Positions 29,934 to 37,373 of a DNA stretch of 39,114 bases are shown one piece after another (within the stretch, counting starts at the first letter, position 1; each line of letters opens with the position of its first letter). A model generated the notes under the pieces. That model was given only the letters and a program-made list of their open reading frames with translations. It was not told where the DNA came from and searched no databases. Source of the stretch: an uncultured Gemmatimonadota bacterium (GTDB lineage: Bacteria > Gemmatimonadota > Gemmatimonadetes > Longimicrobiales > Longimicrobiaceae); contig CADCTW010000183.1 of assembly GCA_902805735.1 (NCBI GenBank), positions 1 through 39,114 of the forward strand, read 5' to 3'. Position numbers and translations under genes: made by a program.

Positions 29934-31553
29934 CCGCTCTTCCGAGCGCCGCCGCAGATGTGACGGCGCGACCCGCCGCTCCAGCTCGGCGAGCACCGCG
30001 TCCACGAGCAGCGCCAGCCCCGCGGCCGGGATGGCGCCCGAGAGGATCCTGTTCGTGTCGGCGAGCGCGAGTCCCTCCACGATGGGCTCGCCCAGGCCGC
30101 CGGCGCCGATGAACGCCGCGAGCGTGGCGGCCCCCACGGTGATGACGGCCGCGGTGCGCACCCCGGCCATGATCACCGGCGCGGCCAGGGGAAGCCGTAC
30201 CCGCAGCAGGCGCTGCACGGGCGTCATGCCGAGCGCCTCCGCCGCTTCCACGGCGGCGGGGTCGGCGTCGCGCACGCCGGTGTACGTGCCCCGCGCGATG
30301 GGGTAGAGCGCGTACAGCCACAGCGCCACCAGCGCGGGGACGAAGCCCACGCCCAGCACCGGCACCATGAACGCGAGCAGGGCGATGCTCGGGATGGTCT
30401 GCAGCACCCCCAGCACGCCGAGCGCCGCGCCGGCGGAGCGGCGCGCGCGCTCCAGCAGCAGGCCCAGGGGGATGGCGACGAGCACCGCCGCCGCGAGCGC
30501 CAGCGCCACGAGCTGCAGGTGCCGCAGCGCGAGATCCAGGACCGCCCCGCGCCTCCCCCAGAGGTAGGCCGCCAGGGGCTCGCCACGGCCCGCGACGCGC
30601 GAGGGCGCCACGGGGCGGACGGCTCTCCCCGGCGCGGAGGGCAGCCCCAGGCTCTCCAGCGCGGACGCCGCCACCACCTTCACGTCCTCGCCGTCCACCT
30701 CCACGCGCCGGTTGAGGGCCCGCATCGCCGCCTCGTCCAGCCGCCCGCTCAGCAGCGTGAGCGCGCCGACGACCTCGGGCCGCGCCGCCGCCCCGCGGCT
30801 CAGCACCGCCGCTGCCTCGTACGGCGGGAAGAAGTTGCGGTCGTCCTCGAGCACCACCAGCCGGTAGCGCTCCAGCAGCCCGTCGGTGGAGAAGCCGTCG
30901 ATCAGGTCCACGGAGCCGCCGGCCAGCGCCTGGTACTTCAGAGCGGGCAGCAGCGGCCGGATCTGCCCCGGCCGGATGCCGCCGCCGTACGCGCGCTCCA
31001 GCCCCGCCAGCCCGTCGGAGCGGGCGATGAAGTCGGGGGTGAACCCCGCCCGCAGGCGCCCGCCCTCGCGCGCGAGGTCGCTCAGCGTCCGCAGCCCGTA
31101 CCGGGACGCGGTCGCGGGGCGCACCGCCAGCGCGTACGTGTTCTGGAAGCCGAGCGGCGGAAGCCAGCGCACGCCGTAGCGCTCCGCGGACGCGCGCGCC
31201 ACGTGCGCGAAGACGCGGCGCGGGTCGGCGAGCACGGCCGGGGGGAGGGTGTCGTGGAGCACGGCCAGCAGGCCGGTGCCCGTGTACTCCGGGTACACGT
31301 CCACCGCCCCCGTGCGCAGCGCGCCGAAGACGATCTCCGTGCTACCCAGCCCCGGCCGGCGCCGCACCCCGACGCCGTGGGCCTCCAGGAGCTGCGCGAA
31401 CATCTCGGCCAGCAGGTACGACTCGCCGAAGGGCTTCGACGCCACCACCAGCGGCGCGGCGCCGGGCTCCCCGGCCGCGCCCTGCCCGTGCGCCGCGCGG
31501 GGGAAGACGGCCAGGAGCGCCGCGGCGAGCACCCGCGCGGCCCAGCGCGTCAT
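29901..31553 (-). CDS. Osmoprotectant-type ABC importer: substrate-binding protein fused to permease
   Basis: Fusion of 550 aa for an OpuC/ProWX-type quaternary-amine importer. A signal-like segment (1-24) is followed by an OpuAC substrate-binding domain (about 34-305: SKPFGESYLLAEMFAQLLEA, GSTEIVFGALRTGAVDVYPE then YTGTGL, and GSVDLIDGFSTDG). The permease (about 335-535) has roughly five or six helices, LQTIPSIALLAFMVPVLGVG, and the EAA loop VEAAEALGMTPVQRLLRVRL contacting the ATPase. The binding-domain-first order is the reverse of the fusions I recall (permease first). The start ATG overlaps the ATPase stop (ATGA). The final GSHRDTEAQR and stop come from the palindromic repeat, as in nhaA. 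Likely substrates are glycine betaine, choline or carnitine. Confidence 0.9.
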   Translation of the reverse strand: MTRWAARVLAAALLAVFPRAAHGQGAAGEPGAAPLVVASKPFGESYLLAEMFAQLLEAHGVGVRRRPGLGSTEIVFGALRTGAVDVYPEYTGTGLLAVLHDTLPPAVLADPRRVFAHVARASAERYGVRWLPPLGFQNTYALAVRPATASRYGLRTLSDLAREGGRLRAGFTPDFIARSDGLAGLERAYGGGIRPGQIRPLLPALKYQALAGGSVDLIDGFSTDGLLERYRLVVLEDDRNFFPPYEAAAVLSRGAAARPEVVGALTLLSGRLDEAAMRALNRRVEVDGEDVKVVAASALESLGLPSAPGRAVRPVAPSRVAGRGEPLAAYLWGRRGAVLDLALRHLQLVALALAAAVLVAIPLGLLLERARRSAGAALGVLGVLQTIPSIALLAFMVPVLGVGFVPALVALWLYALYPIARGTYTGVRDADPAAVEAAEALGMTPVQRLLRVRLPLAAPVIMAGVRTAAVITVGAATLAAFIGAGGLGEPIVEGLALADTNRILSGAIPAAGLALLVDAVLAELERRVAPSHLRRRSEERGSHRDTEAQR

Positions 31554-32332
31554 GCGTCCCTCCGGCGGTGCGCGACGGCCAGCGCGCGCTGGGTGAGCGA
31601 GCCCACGTACGGCGTGGCGGGCGATGCGAGCAGCGCGTCCAGCGTCCCCCGCTGCTCCACGCGCCCGGCCCGCATCACCACGATCTCGTCGGCGAGGAAG
31701 TCCGCCTCCAGCAGGTCGTGCGTCACGAGGAGGGTGGTGATCCCCAGCTCGCGACGCAGCCCGGCGCAGGCGGCCTGCACCTCGGAGCGGGTGATGGCGT
31801 CCAGCGCGCCGAACGGCTCGTCCATGAGCAGCACGCCGGGGCGGGCGGCGATGGCCCGGGCCAGCGCCGCGCGCTGCCGCTGCCCGCCGGAAAGCTCGTG
31901 CGGGAAGCGCCCGCCGAACTCCCGCGCCGGGAGGCTCACCAGCTCCAGCGCCCGGCGCGCGGCCCCGTCCGCGTCGGGCTGGCCCAGGAGGCCCGGCACG
32001 AGCGCCACGTTCCTGAGCACGTCCCAGTGCGGCAGCAGCCCCCCGGTCTGCGGCACGTACCCGGTGTGCCGGCGGAGCGTGACCTCCGTGACCCGCGCCA
32101 CGTCCTCCCCGCCCACCCGCACCGTGCCCTGCGTGGGGACGACCATGCGGTTGAAGCAGCGCAACAGGGTGGTCTTCCCCGCCCCGCTCTCGCCCACCAG
32201 CGCCACGCACCGGCCGCTCTCCACGTGCAGGTCCACCCCGTCCACGGCGGCCACTCCGCCCAGCACGCACCGCACCCCGCGCGCTTCGAGGGGCGCGGGG
32301 ACGCGTGGCGCCGCCTCTCCCGGCACGCCCAT
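31550..32332 (-). CDS. ABC transporter ATPase of the osmoprotectant importer
   Basis: ABC ATPase of the quaternary-amine uptake (OpuCA/ProV) type, 260 aa. Walker A GESGAGKTT (47-55), Q-loop YVPQTGGLLPH, signature ELSGGQRQRAALARAIA, Walker B VLLMDEPFGALD, and the switch His in LLVTHDLLEADFLADE. The C-terminal CBS pair of longer OpuCA/ProV proteins is absent, so osmotic gating by CBS domains is unlikely. The ATG at 32330-32332 is preceded by AAAGGGGGACGGCTG. It overlaps by 4 bases with the substrate-binding/permease fusion, forming a two-gene importer operon. The metallo-hydrolase gene upstream runs in the same direction with a 38-base gap and may be co-transcribed. Confidence 0.95.
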   Translation of the reverse strand: MGVPGEAAPRVPAPLEARGVRCVLGGVAAVDGVDLHVESGRCVALVGESGAGKTTLLRCFNRMVVPTQGTVRVGGEDVARVTEVTLRRHTGYVPQTGGLLPHWDVLRNVALVPGLLGQPDADGAARRALELVSLPAREFGGRFPHELSGGQRQRAALARAIAARPGVLLMDEPFGALDAITRSEVQAACAGLRRELGITTLLVTHDLLEADFLADEIVVMRAGRVEQRGTLDALLASPATPYVGSLTQRALAVAHRRRDA

Positions 32333-32370
32333 CAGCCGTCCCCCTTTGAAGGTTCGTGTGATCGTCGTTC

Positions 32371-33339
32371 CTACGCTCCCGTGGTGACCTCTTCGTACGC
32401 CACGGTGAGCGGGTCGCGCGGGCCCGCCTGCCCGAACGGCCCCCATGCCTCGAAGCCGGCGAGCGGCGCGCGCATCCCGAGGATCTCCTCGCGCGAGCGC
32501 CCCGCCGCCACGTGCCGCTCCACGAACGCGAGCACGGCGCCCAGGTAGTCGCGGAACCGCAGCAGGTCCGCCGAGCTCCCGGTGACCGGGAGACCTTCCC
32601 CGGCATGGCCGAAGATGTAGACCGTGTCGCGCGCGTGGGCGCTCGCCACGTGCTCCAGGGTGCGCATCCAGTTGCGCATCGATGCGCCCGCCGCGCGGTC
32701 CACCACCGGGTGGGGCCGGTGGAACGCGAGGTCGCCCATGTGCACCACGTTCGCGCGCTCGAAGGTGATGACCGCGTCGCCGCTCGTGTGTGCGCGCCCG
32801 TGGTGCCGCGCCACGATGCGCTCGTCGCCGAGCTGCGTGGACCAGGTGTGCGTGAAGGTCATGTTCGGGTACAGCGGCTCCGGAGCAGGCGCCTGGGCTG
32901 GCGGCTGCTGCGCCGGCGGCTGCTGCGCGGGCGGCTGCTGCGCCGGCTGTGGAGGCCGCGGCGCGCGCCGCATGTGCTGGTCCGCCATCCCGTGCGCCAC
33001 CACGCGCCGCGCCACCCCGCGAAACACGCCGTTCCCCCCCGTGTGGTCCCCGTGATGGTGCGTGTTGAGCAGCACGTCCACCCCGCGGTTGCGCGACCGC
33101 TCCTGCAGCCCCGCGAGCAGCGCCCGCGCCTCCGCCGGGAACTGCGTGTCCACCACGGCCACGCCGCGCGGGTTCACGAGCCACCCCACCGTTCCGCCGC
33201 GCATCGTGAACGTCCCCACGTTGCGGCGCACCAGCGTGAACACCCCCTGCTGCGGCGCGAGTCCGTAGAGCGGACCCCCGAGCATGGCCCCGAGGGTCGC
33301 GGCGGATGCAGCGACGAAGTCGCGGCGGCTGAGAGACAT
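32371..33339 (-). CDS. TAT-exported metallo-beta-lactamase-fold hydrolase with PPAQQ insertion
   Basis: Periplasmic MBL-fold hydrolase of 322 aa. The N terminus MSLSRRDFVAASAATLGAML carries a twin-arginine signal (SRRDF). Metal motif HHHGDH at 94-99; a second-site His184 and Asp188 in GRAHTSGD; VVHMGDLAFHRPHP holds the bridging Asp; a late His in YIFGHAGEG. Between the first and third ligands sits a low-complexity insert, three tandem QQPPA units at about 134-149, encoded by a short direct DNA repeat near 32897-32945. The ATG at 33337-33339 has CCAGGAGTGGTCG upstream, a good site. The substrate is unknown. The 38-base gap to the importer ATPase suggests one operon. Confidence 0.9.
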   Translation of the reverse strand: MSLSRRDFVAASAATLGAMLGGPLYGLAPQQGVFTLVRRNVGTFTMRGGTVGWLVNPRGVAVVDTQFPAEARALLAGLQERSRNRGVDVLLNTHHHGDHTGGNGVFRGVARRVVAHGMADQHMRRAPRPPQPAQQPPAQQPPAQQPPAQAPAPEPLYPNMTFTHTWSTQLGDERIVARHHGRAHTSGDAVITFERANVVHMGDLAFHRPHPVVDRAAGASMRNWMRTLEHVASAHARDTVYIFGHAGEGLPVTGSSADLLRFRDYLGAVLAFVERHVAAGRSREEILGMRAPLAGFEAWGPFGQAGPRDPLTVAYEEVTTGA

Positions 33340-33712
33340 CGACCACTCCTGGTTTCGTTGGGGGTTCGCGCGGCGCGATCGCGTGCGCCCGCGCACTGCG
33401 CCGACCTCCCAACAAGAATCGCTCCACATACCCGTCGGCCAGACGGCGCCGCGCGAGCGCGGCAATCGCCGTTCGGGCCGGTTGTACCACGAAGCCGTGC
33501 CTCTTAGCTCCGAACCCGTGTCCGCTGTCCCCGAGGAGAGCGGACGCTACGGCGCGAGTGGACGCCCGCCGTTGAGGAGAGGAGTACAGTGGAACCGGAC
33601 GGAGTGGTGCTTCGTCGGGCCGAGCGCGTCTTGACCGTGCCCCTTCAAAACTCGATGCGCAGCGGCGGCGTAGGGCGCCCGGGAGCACGTCTCTTCAACA
33701 CGAATCCACCCC
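33340..33712. other. Divergent intergenic region without a recognised feature
   Basis: 373 bases between the exported hydrolase (minus) and the small membrane protein (plus). Open frames here are short and have no recognisable products. I could not identify a convincing promoter, hairpin or repeat. Confidence 0.4.
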
Positions 33713-33994
33713 ATGCCGACCCACCCCGAACGACCGGCCCCGAAGTCGTCCCTCATGGAGCGCGCTCTGCTCGGCTGGATCGTCTCGGCTGTGGCGCTCG
33801 TGGCCTGGAAGGTTCTCGACACACCCATTCAACGGCAGCTTGCGCGCCGTATCTCTCCCGAGGTACTGCGCCACCTCGAAGTCGTCACCGAAGTAGCGAT
33901 CATCGCGGGGCTCGCGGTCTCGACGGGGATCCTGCTCGCGCAGGCCTACAGGGCGAAGCGCGGCGGTATCCGGCACAGGTTCCCACGCCTCTGA
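33713..33994 (+). CDS. Small membrane protein, two predicted helices (93 aa)
   Basis: I do not recognise the family. From the ATG at 33713 the protein has a short polar N terminus, a first hydrophobic segment RALLGWIVSAVALVAWKVLD (17-36), an amphipathic basic stretch (RQLARRISPEVLRHLE), a second segment VAIIAGLAVSTGILLAQAY (about 60-78) and a basic tail. This is a plausible inner-membrane hairpin protein. Met15 (33755) is an alternative start. It is isolated, with a 1-kb repeat-rich gap downstream. Confidence 0.6.
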   Translation: MPTHPERPAPKSSLMERALLGWIVSAVALVAWKVLDTPIQRQLARRISPEVLRHLEVVTEVAIIAGLAVSTGILLAQAYRAKRGGIRHRFPRL

Positions 33995-34138
33995 AGCACC
34001 GGCCGGCCCGCATTCCCGAGGCACTACATACGCATCCTCACCCCCAAACCGCTGCGTTACTCACCCCGCGTGTGGTGGCCGCTGCCACGCGGCGGAGGCG
34101 CGCGCGGCTGCAACCGGGCCGGGCCGTCGCGGGGCACC

Positions 34139-34375
34139 GCGGCATGGGGCACCGCGGGATGGGGCACCGCAGGCGCGGGCCGTCGGGCGTCAGGCGTCGG
34201 GTCGGGCGTGCGACGTCGGGCGTCGGATGTCGGGCGTCGGATGTCGGGCGTCGGACGTCGGACGTCGGACGTCGGGCGTCGGGGGCGTCGGACGTGGGGC
34301 GTCGGGCGCGGGGCGTCGGGCGCCGGGCGTCGGGCGTCGGGCGTCGGGCGTCGGGCGTCGGGCGCGTGGCGCGGG
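34139..34375. repeat. Simple tandem repeats in the 1-kb gap
   Basis: First, three near copies of ATGGGGCACCGCGGG-like 15-mers (34139-34170). Then about 180 bases dominated by the heptamer GGCGTCG and variants (GACGTCG, GATGTCG) at about 34186-34367, ending in an uninterrupted run of identical units. They are minisatellite-like. Open frames across it in several frames merely reflect the repeat. The wider gap 33995-35004 also holds repeat B copy 2 and the gntR promoter; a minus-strand frame at 34543-34815 is not convincing. Confidence 0.8.
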
Positions 34376-34378
34376 GTA

Positions 34379-34433
34379 CCGGGGGCTGAAGCCCCCGGCT
34401 GGAACGACGGGAAGACGGCTGAAGCCGTCTCGC
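34379..34433 (+). repeat. Repeat B, copy 2 (double hairpin)
   Basis: Hairpin 1 CCGGGGGCT-GA-AGCCCCCGG (34379-34398) and hairpin 2 AGACGGCT-GA-AGCCGTCT (34413-34430) are joined by TGGAACGACGGGA. Compared with copy 1 (24888-24943) both stems differ but remain fully paired, and loops and linker are conserved. Confidence 0.85.
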
Positions 34434-34947
34434 ATTGCGCGGGTTGGGCGCGAGCCGAAAGGGGGGCAGACCCGCGCGTCTGCCCCTTCGATGCTTTCGA
34501 CGGTGCCCGTGCGAGGGGAGGCTGGGCATGATGACCCGGCGATCAACCTTTCGGCGCGAGTCCGCGAAGGCGGACTTTGTGCTGTCGTTGCCGCGAGTTC
34601 ACTCGCCAGGCCCCACTAGGGACCGCAGGGCGGCGGAGGAGTCGGGGCGATACCGGTACGCGACCCGAACATGATGCGGGGTTCAGCATGATGTCGGCGG
34701 TCCAGGCGAGGGCGTTGCCCATGCCGTTCAGCAGGTAAAAGGCAACGTTGAGCTCGGAGCAGGAGCCGAACTTCGCCAGGTACAGGCGGCGGGCGGTTCT
34801 CCCGGCGTCGTCCATATAACGCGGGCAGCGGTGGGACTGCGGCGCGACCTGTCACTCGGATGCGCCCGCGGACGGATTCTACACCGCTGCTTCGATGCGG
34901 CTCTGCGCGCGTCCTCGCCTGATGCACCCGGCCTGAGCACTCCGCTC

Positions 34948-34996
34948 TTGCGCGGCGCGGCCCAACGCTCTAGTGTGGCACACACACTGCAACACC
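34948..34996 (+). promoter_or_regulatory. Promoter and operator of the gntR-ABC operon
   Basis: -35 TTGCGC (34948-34953), exactly 17 bases, -10 TAGTGT (34971-34976). The 26-base operator 34971-34996 starts at the -10 and contains GTGTGGC and, inverted, GCAACAC. The second copy is at 37303-37351. It is 9 bases from the end of the operator to the gntR ATG, so the bound repressor would cover the start of transcription. Confidence 0.8.
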
Positions 34997-35004
34997 GAGC
35001 ACTG

Positions 35005-35436
35005 ATGCTTGTGACTCTGGACCCCCGCGACGAGCGGCCGCTGTACCTGCAGATCGTGGATCATGTGCGGCGCGCGCTCCTGGTCGGCACGCTCCGGGCC
35101 GAGGACCCCCTGCCATCCGTGCGGGAGCTCGCCGCCGAGCTGCTGGTGAATCCGCGGACGGTGTCGCAGGCCTACCGGGAGCTGGAGGGCGAGGGCGTGA
35201 TCTACGTGCGGCGGGGACAGGGGACCTTCGTGGCGCCCACCGTCCATCCCGACCGCCGGGAGCGGCGCGCCCTGGTGCGGGGAGTGGCCGAGCGCGCGCT
35301 GCTCGACGCGCGGCGCAATGGGCTGGGGCTGGACGAGCTGGTCACCATGATCAGGGAAGTGGCGGCCGAGGACGAGGGGGAGGGCTCCCCGACGGCCTCC
35401 ACCATGAAACGGGGCGAGGAGCAAGGAGCCGCGTGA
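35005..35436 (+). CDS. GntR-family regulator, YtrA subfamily
   Basis: Short GntR-family repressor of 143 aa with no large effector domain, the YtrA subfamily that usually controls ABC transporter operons. The winged helix is at about 10-78: PLYLQIVDHVRRALLVGTLR, then LPSVRELAAELLVNPRTVSQ, AYRELEGEGVIYVRRGQGTF. A short helical C terminus (RRNGLGLDELVTMIREVAAE) serves dimerisation. The ATG at 35005 lies just beyond the duplicated promoter/operator, implying autoregulation. The stop overlaps the GTG start of the ABC ATPase, a coupled operon. The inducer is probably a cell-envelope-active compound by family analogy; this is inference. Confidence 0.93.
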   Translation: MLVTLDPRDERPLYLQIVDHVRRALLVGTLRAEDPLPSVRELAAELLVNPRTVSQAYRELEGEGVIYVRRGQGTFVAPTVHPDRRERRALVRGVAERALLDARRNGLGLDELVTMIREVAAEDEGEGSPTASTMKRGEEQGAA

Positions 35437-36350
35437 CCTACACCGACCCACGAGCCGGCGATTACGCGGTGGCCACGCACGGGCTGTCCAAGCGGTACGG
35501 CCGCGAGTCCGCGCTGCGAGAGGTGGAGCTGCGGGTGCCCGACGGGGCGGTGTACGTCCTGGTCGGGGTGAACGGCGCGGGCAAGAGCACCCTGTTCAAG
35601 GTGCTCATGAACCTGGAGCGGCCGGATGCCGGCACCGCGCAGGTGTTCGGGATGGACACCGGGCGGGAGGGACCCCAGGTGAGGGCGCAGGTGGGGTACG
35701 TGCCCGAGCGCCAGGACGCCCCCTACCGGGGGATGACGTGCGCCCGTCTGCTTCGGCACGCGGCGGCCTTCTACCCGGAGTGGGACCACGGGTACGCGGA
35801 CCACCTCACCCGCGCGCTCGGCATCCAGCCGCAGCGGCGGGTCGGCGGGCTGTCGAAGGGCGAGACCAGGCGCCTCCAGCTCGTGCTGGCGCTCGCGCAT
35901 CGCCCGCCGCTCCTGCTGCTGGACGAGCCGACCGACGGGCTGGACCCGGTGGTCCGCAGGCGCGCGCTGGCGCTGCTGGCCGAGCACCTGGCCGACGCGC
36001 CGACCACCGTCGTGATCTCCACGCATCACATCCACGAGCTGGAGAGCCTCGCGGACCACGTGGGCGTCCTCCGCGAGGGACGGCTGGTGGCGCAGATGCC
36101 GCGTGAAGAGCTGCAGCGCACGGTGCGGAGCTACCGGCTGGAGGTGCCCCAAGGGTGGGAGGCGCCACGGGAGCTGCAGGCGACGGGGGTGCGGCGCTCC
36201 AGCGCCGGGCGCGATCTCCGCTGCACGCTGGTGGGCGAGGAACGGGTGGTCACGCGGCGCCTGGCCGCCGCCGGGGCCCGCGTGCGCCAGGTGAGCACGC
36301 TGGCGCTGGAGGACGCGGCGCTCGCCTTCCTTCCCGAGGATCCCGCATGA
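35433..36350 (+). CDS. ABC exporter ATPase, first unit of the GntR operon
   Basis: ABC ATPase of 305 aa, starting at GTG 35433 inside the gntR stop (GTGA). Walker A GVNGAGKST (45-53); signature region GLSKGETRRLQLVLALAHR with LSKGE in place of LSGGQ, as in YtrB-like ATPases; Walker B LLLLDEPTDGLDPV; switch His in VISTHHIHELESLADH. A C-terminal extension from about 215 is typical of exporter ATPases. It pairs with the membrane protein that follows, whose start overlaps this stop (ATGA). Expected role is ATP-driven export or a membrane-stress response; the substrate is unknown. Confidence 0.93.
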   Translation: MTYTDPRAGDYAVATHGLSKRYGRESALREVELRVPDGAVYVLVGVNGAGKSTLFKVLMNLERPDAGTAQVFGMDTGREGPQVRAQVGYVPERQDAPYRGMTCARLLRHAAAFYPEWDHGYADHLTRALGIQPQRRVGGLSKGETRRLQLVLALAHRPPLLLLDEPTDGLDPVVRRRALALLAEHLADAPTTVVISTHHIHELESLADHVGVLREGRLVAQMPREELQRTVRSYRLEVPQGWEAPRELQATGVRRSSAGRDLRCTLVGEERVVTRRLAAAGARVRQVSTLALEDAALAFLPEDPA

Positions 36351-37285
36351 TGACGGCACCCGCCTTCCAAACCGCCGCCCGGCGGACCCGGGGCACGCCG
36401 CCGCGTCTGCGCGCCGTGCTGCGGGAGCAGCTCCGCGCGACGGGGCTCGCCCTGCGCGGGGCGGCGCTGGCCGCGGCCGCGCTCGCCGCGCTGGCCACGA
36501 TCGTGATCGCCGGCCAGATCGCGAGCGGGGGCGCGGGGGTCAACTTCTTTTCCTGGCTCTCGGTGCCCGGCCTCATGGGCGCGCTGCTCCCCATTGCCGT
36601 CTGGGGAGGGGACGGCCGCGCCGGTCCGGGCTTCCTGTGGACGCTCCCCGTGGACCGCCGGCGGCACGCCCTCACCAGGGTCCTTGCCGGGTGGGTGTGG
36701 CTGATGGGCGGCGTCGCGCTCTTCTCGCTCTGGATACTCGCGCTCACCCTCGCCTCCGGCGGCCCGGCGCTGCCGGTGGAGACGCTGCACGTCCTCACCG
36801 CCCAGGTGCCCGCTTCCGCCCGGCTGGACGCGGCGGCGCTGCGGACCGTCGTGTGGGCGCCCGGACCGCTGATCTGGGCCGTCCCGTTCACCGGGGCCAC
36901 GGCCGCCTACCTGCTCGCCAGCGCCCTGGCGCTGGCGAGCCGCCACCCGCTCCGCTGGGTGATCGGCATCGTGCTCGCGAACCTGTTCGCGTCCATCGCC
37001 AGCGAGGTGGGGAGCACGCACCCGCGCGTGGGCTGGCTGGCCGACGCGCCGGCGCGCGCGCTGCAATCGCTGGTGGAAGGCCGCTACGGGCTGGACACGC
37101 TGCTCACGGCGCGAGCCGCGTCGCTGGACAACACCATGACCATGCTCTCCGGGGAGTCGCGCGTGGTGTGGTCGGCGGTGCCGGAGCTCGGCCACTGGGG
37201 CACCGCCACCCTGCTCTGGACCGGCGCGAGCCTGCTCGCGCTGTGGGCCGCGGCCTCCCGGCACCGCGAGCGGCGGCGCGCCTGA
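36347..37285 (+). CDS. ABC exporter membrane subunit, first unit
   Basis: Integral membrane protein of 312 aa with about six predicted helices: GAALAAAALAALATIVIAGQ, WLSVPGLMGALLPIAVWG, AGWVWLMGGVALFSLWILAL, VVWAPGPLIWAVPFTGATA, WVIGIVLANLFASIAS and a last one, ATLLWTGASLLALWAA. There is no homology I can name beyond ABC-2-like permeases. Start at the first of two adjacent ATGs (36347), overlapping the ATPase stop. Between helices 2 and 3 GFLWTLPVDRRRHALTRVL resembles the LP-x-R-type coupling segment common in such permeases. It ends 18 bases before the -35 of the second copy of the operon promoter. Confidence 0.85.
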   Translation: MMTAPAFQTAARRTRGTPPRLRAVLREQLRATGLALRGAALAAAALAALATIVIAGQIASGGAGVNFFSWLSVPGLMGALLPIAVWGGDGRAGPGFLWTLPVDRRRHALTRVLAGWVWLMGGVALFSLWILALTLASGGPALPVETLHVLTAQVPASARLDAAALRTVVWAPGPLIWAVPFTGATAAYLLASALALASRHPLRWVIGIVLANLFASIASEVGSTHPRVGWLADAPARALQSLVEGRYGLDTLLTARAASLDNTMTMLSGESRVVWSAVPELGHWGTATLLWTGASLLALWAAASRHRERRRA

Positions 37286-37302
37286 CCGCCTGCCCCTCCC
37301 GC

Positions 37303-37351
37303 TTGCGCGCGGCGGCATGGTGATGTAGTGTTGCATAGACACCGCAACACC
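37303..37351 (+). promoter_or_regulatory. Second copy of the GntR promoter/operator, before the second ABC unit
   Basis: -35 TTGCGC (37303-37308), 17 bases, -10 TAGTGT (37326-37331), operator 37326-37351 with GTGTTGC and its perfect inverse GCAACAC (7-bp arms). It matches the operator at 34971-34996 at 22 of 26 positions. It sits 22 bases before the ATG of the second ATPase. Confidence 0.82.
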
Positions 37352-37373
37352 ACTCCTGCCCCACGTGTCCCGC

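Noticed and set aside
34186-34367. Repeat cluster considered as a CRISPR array
   Set aside because: Units are contiguous heptamers without unique spacers, and no cas genes are nearby.
34543-34815. Minus-strand frame of 90 codons with a fairly protein-like N-terminal half (LAKFGSCSELNVAFYLLNGM)
   Set aside because: No ribosome-binding site, no recognised family, and the C-terminal half is noise. It could be a gene fragment, but I cannot support it as a feature.
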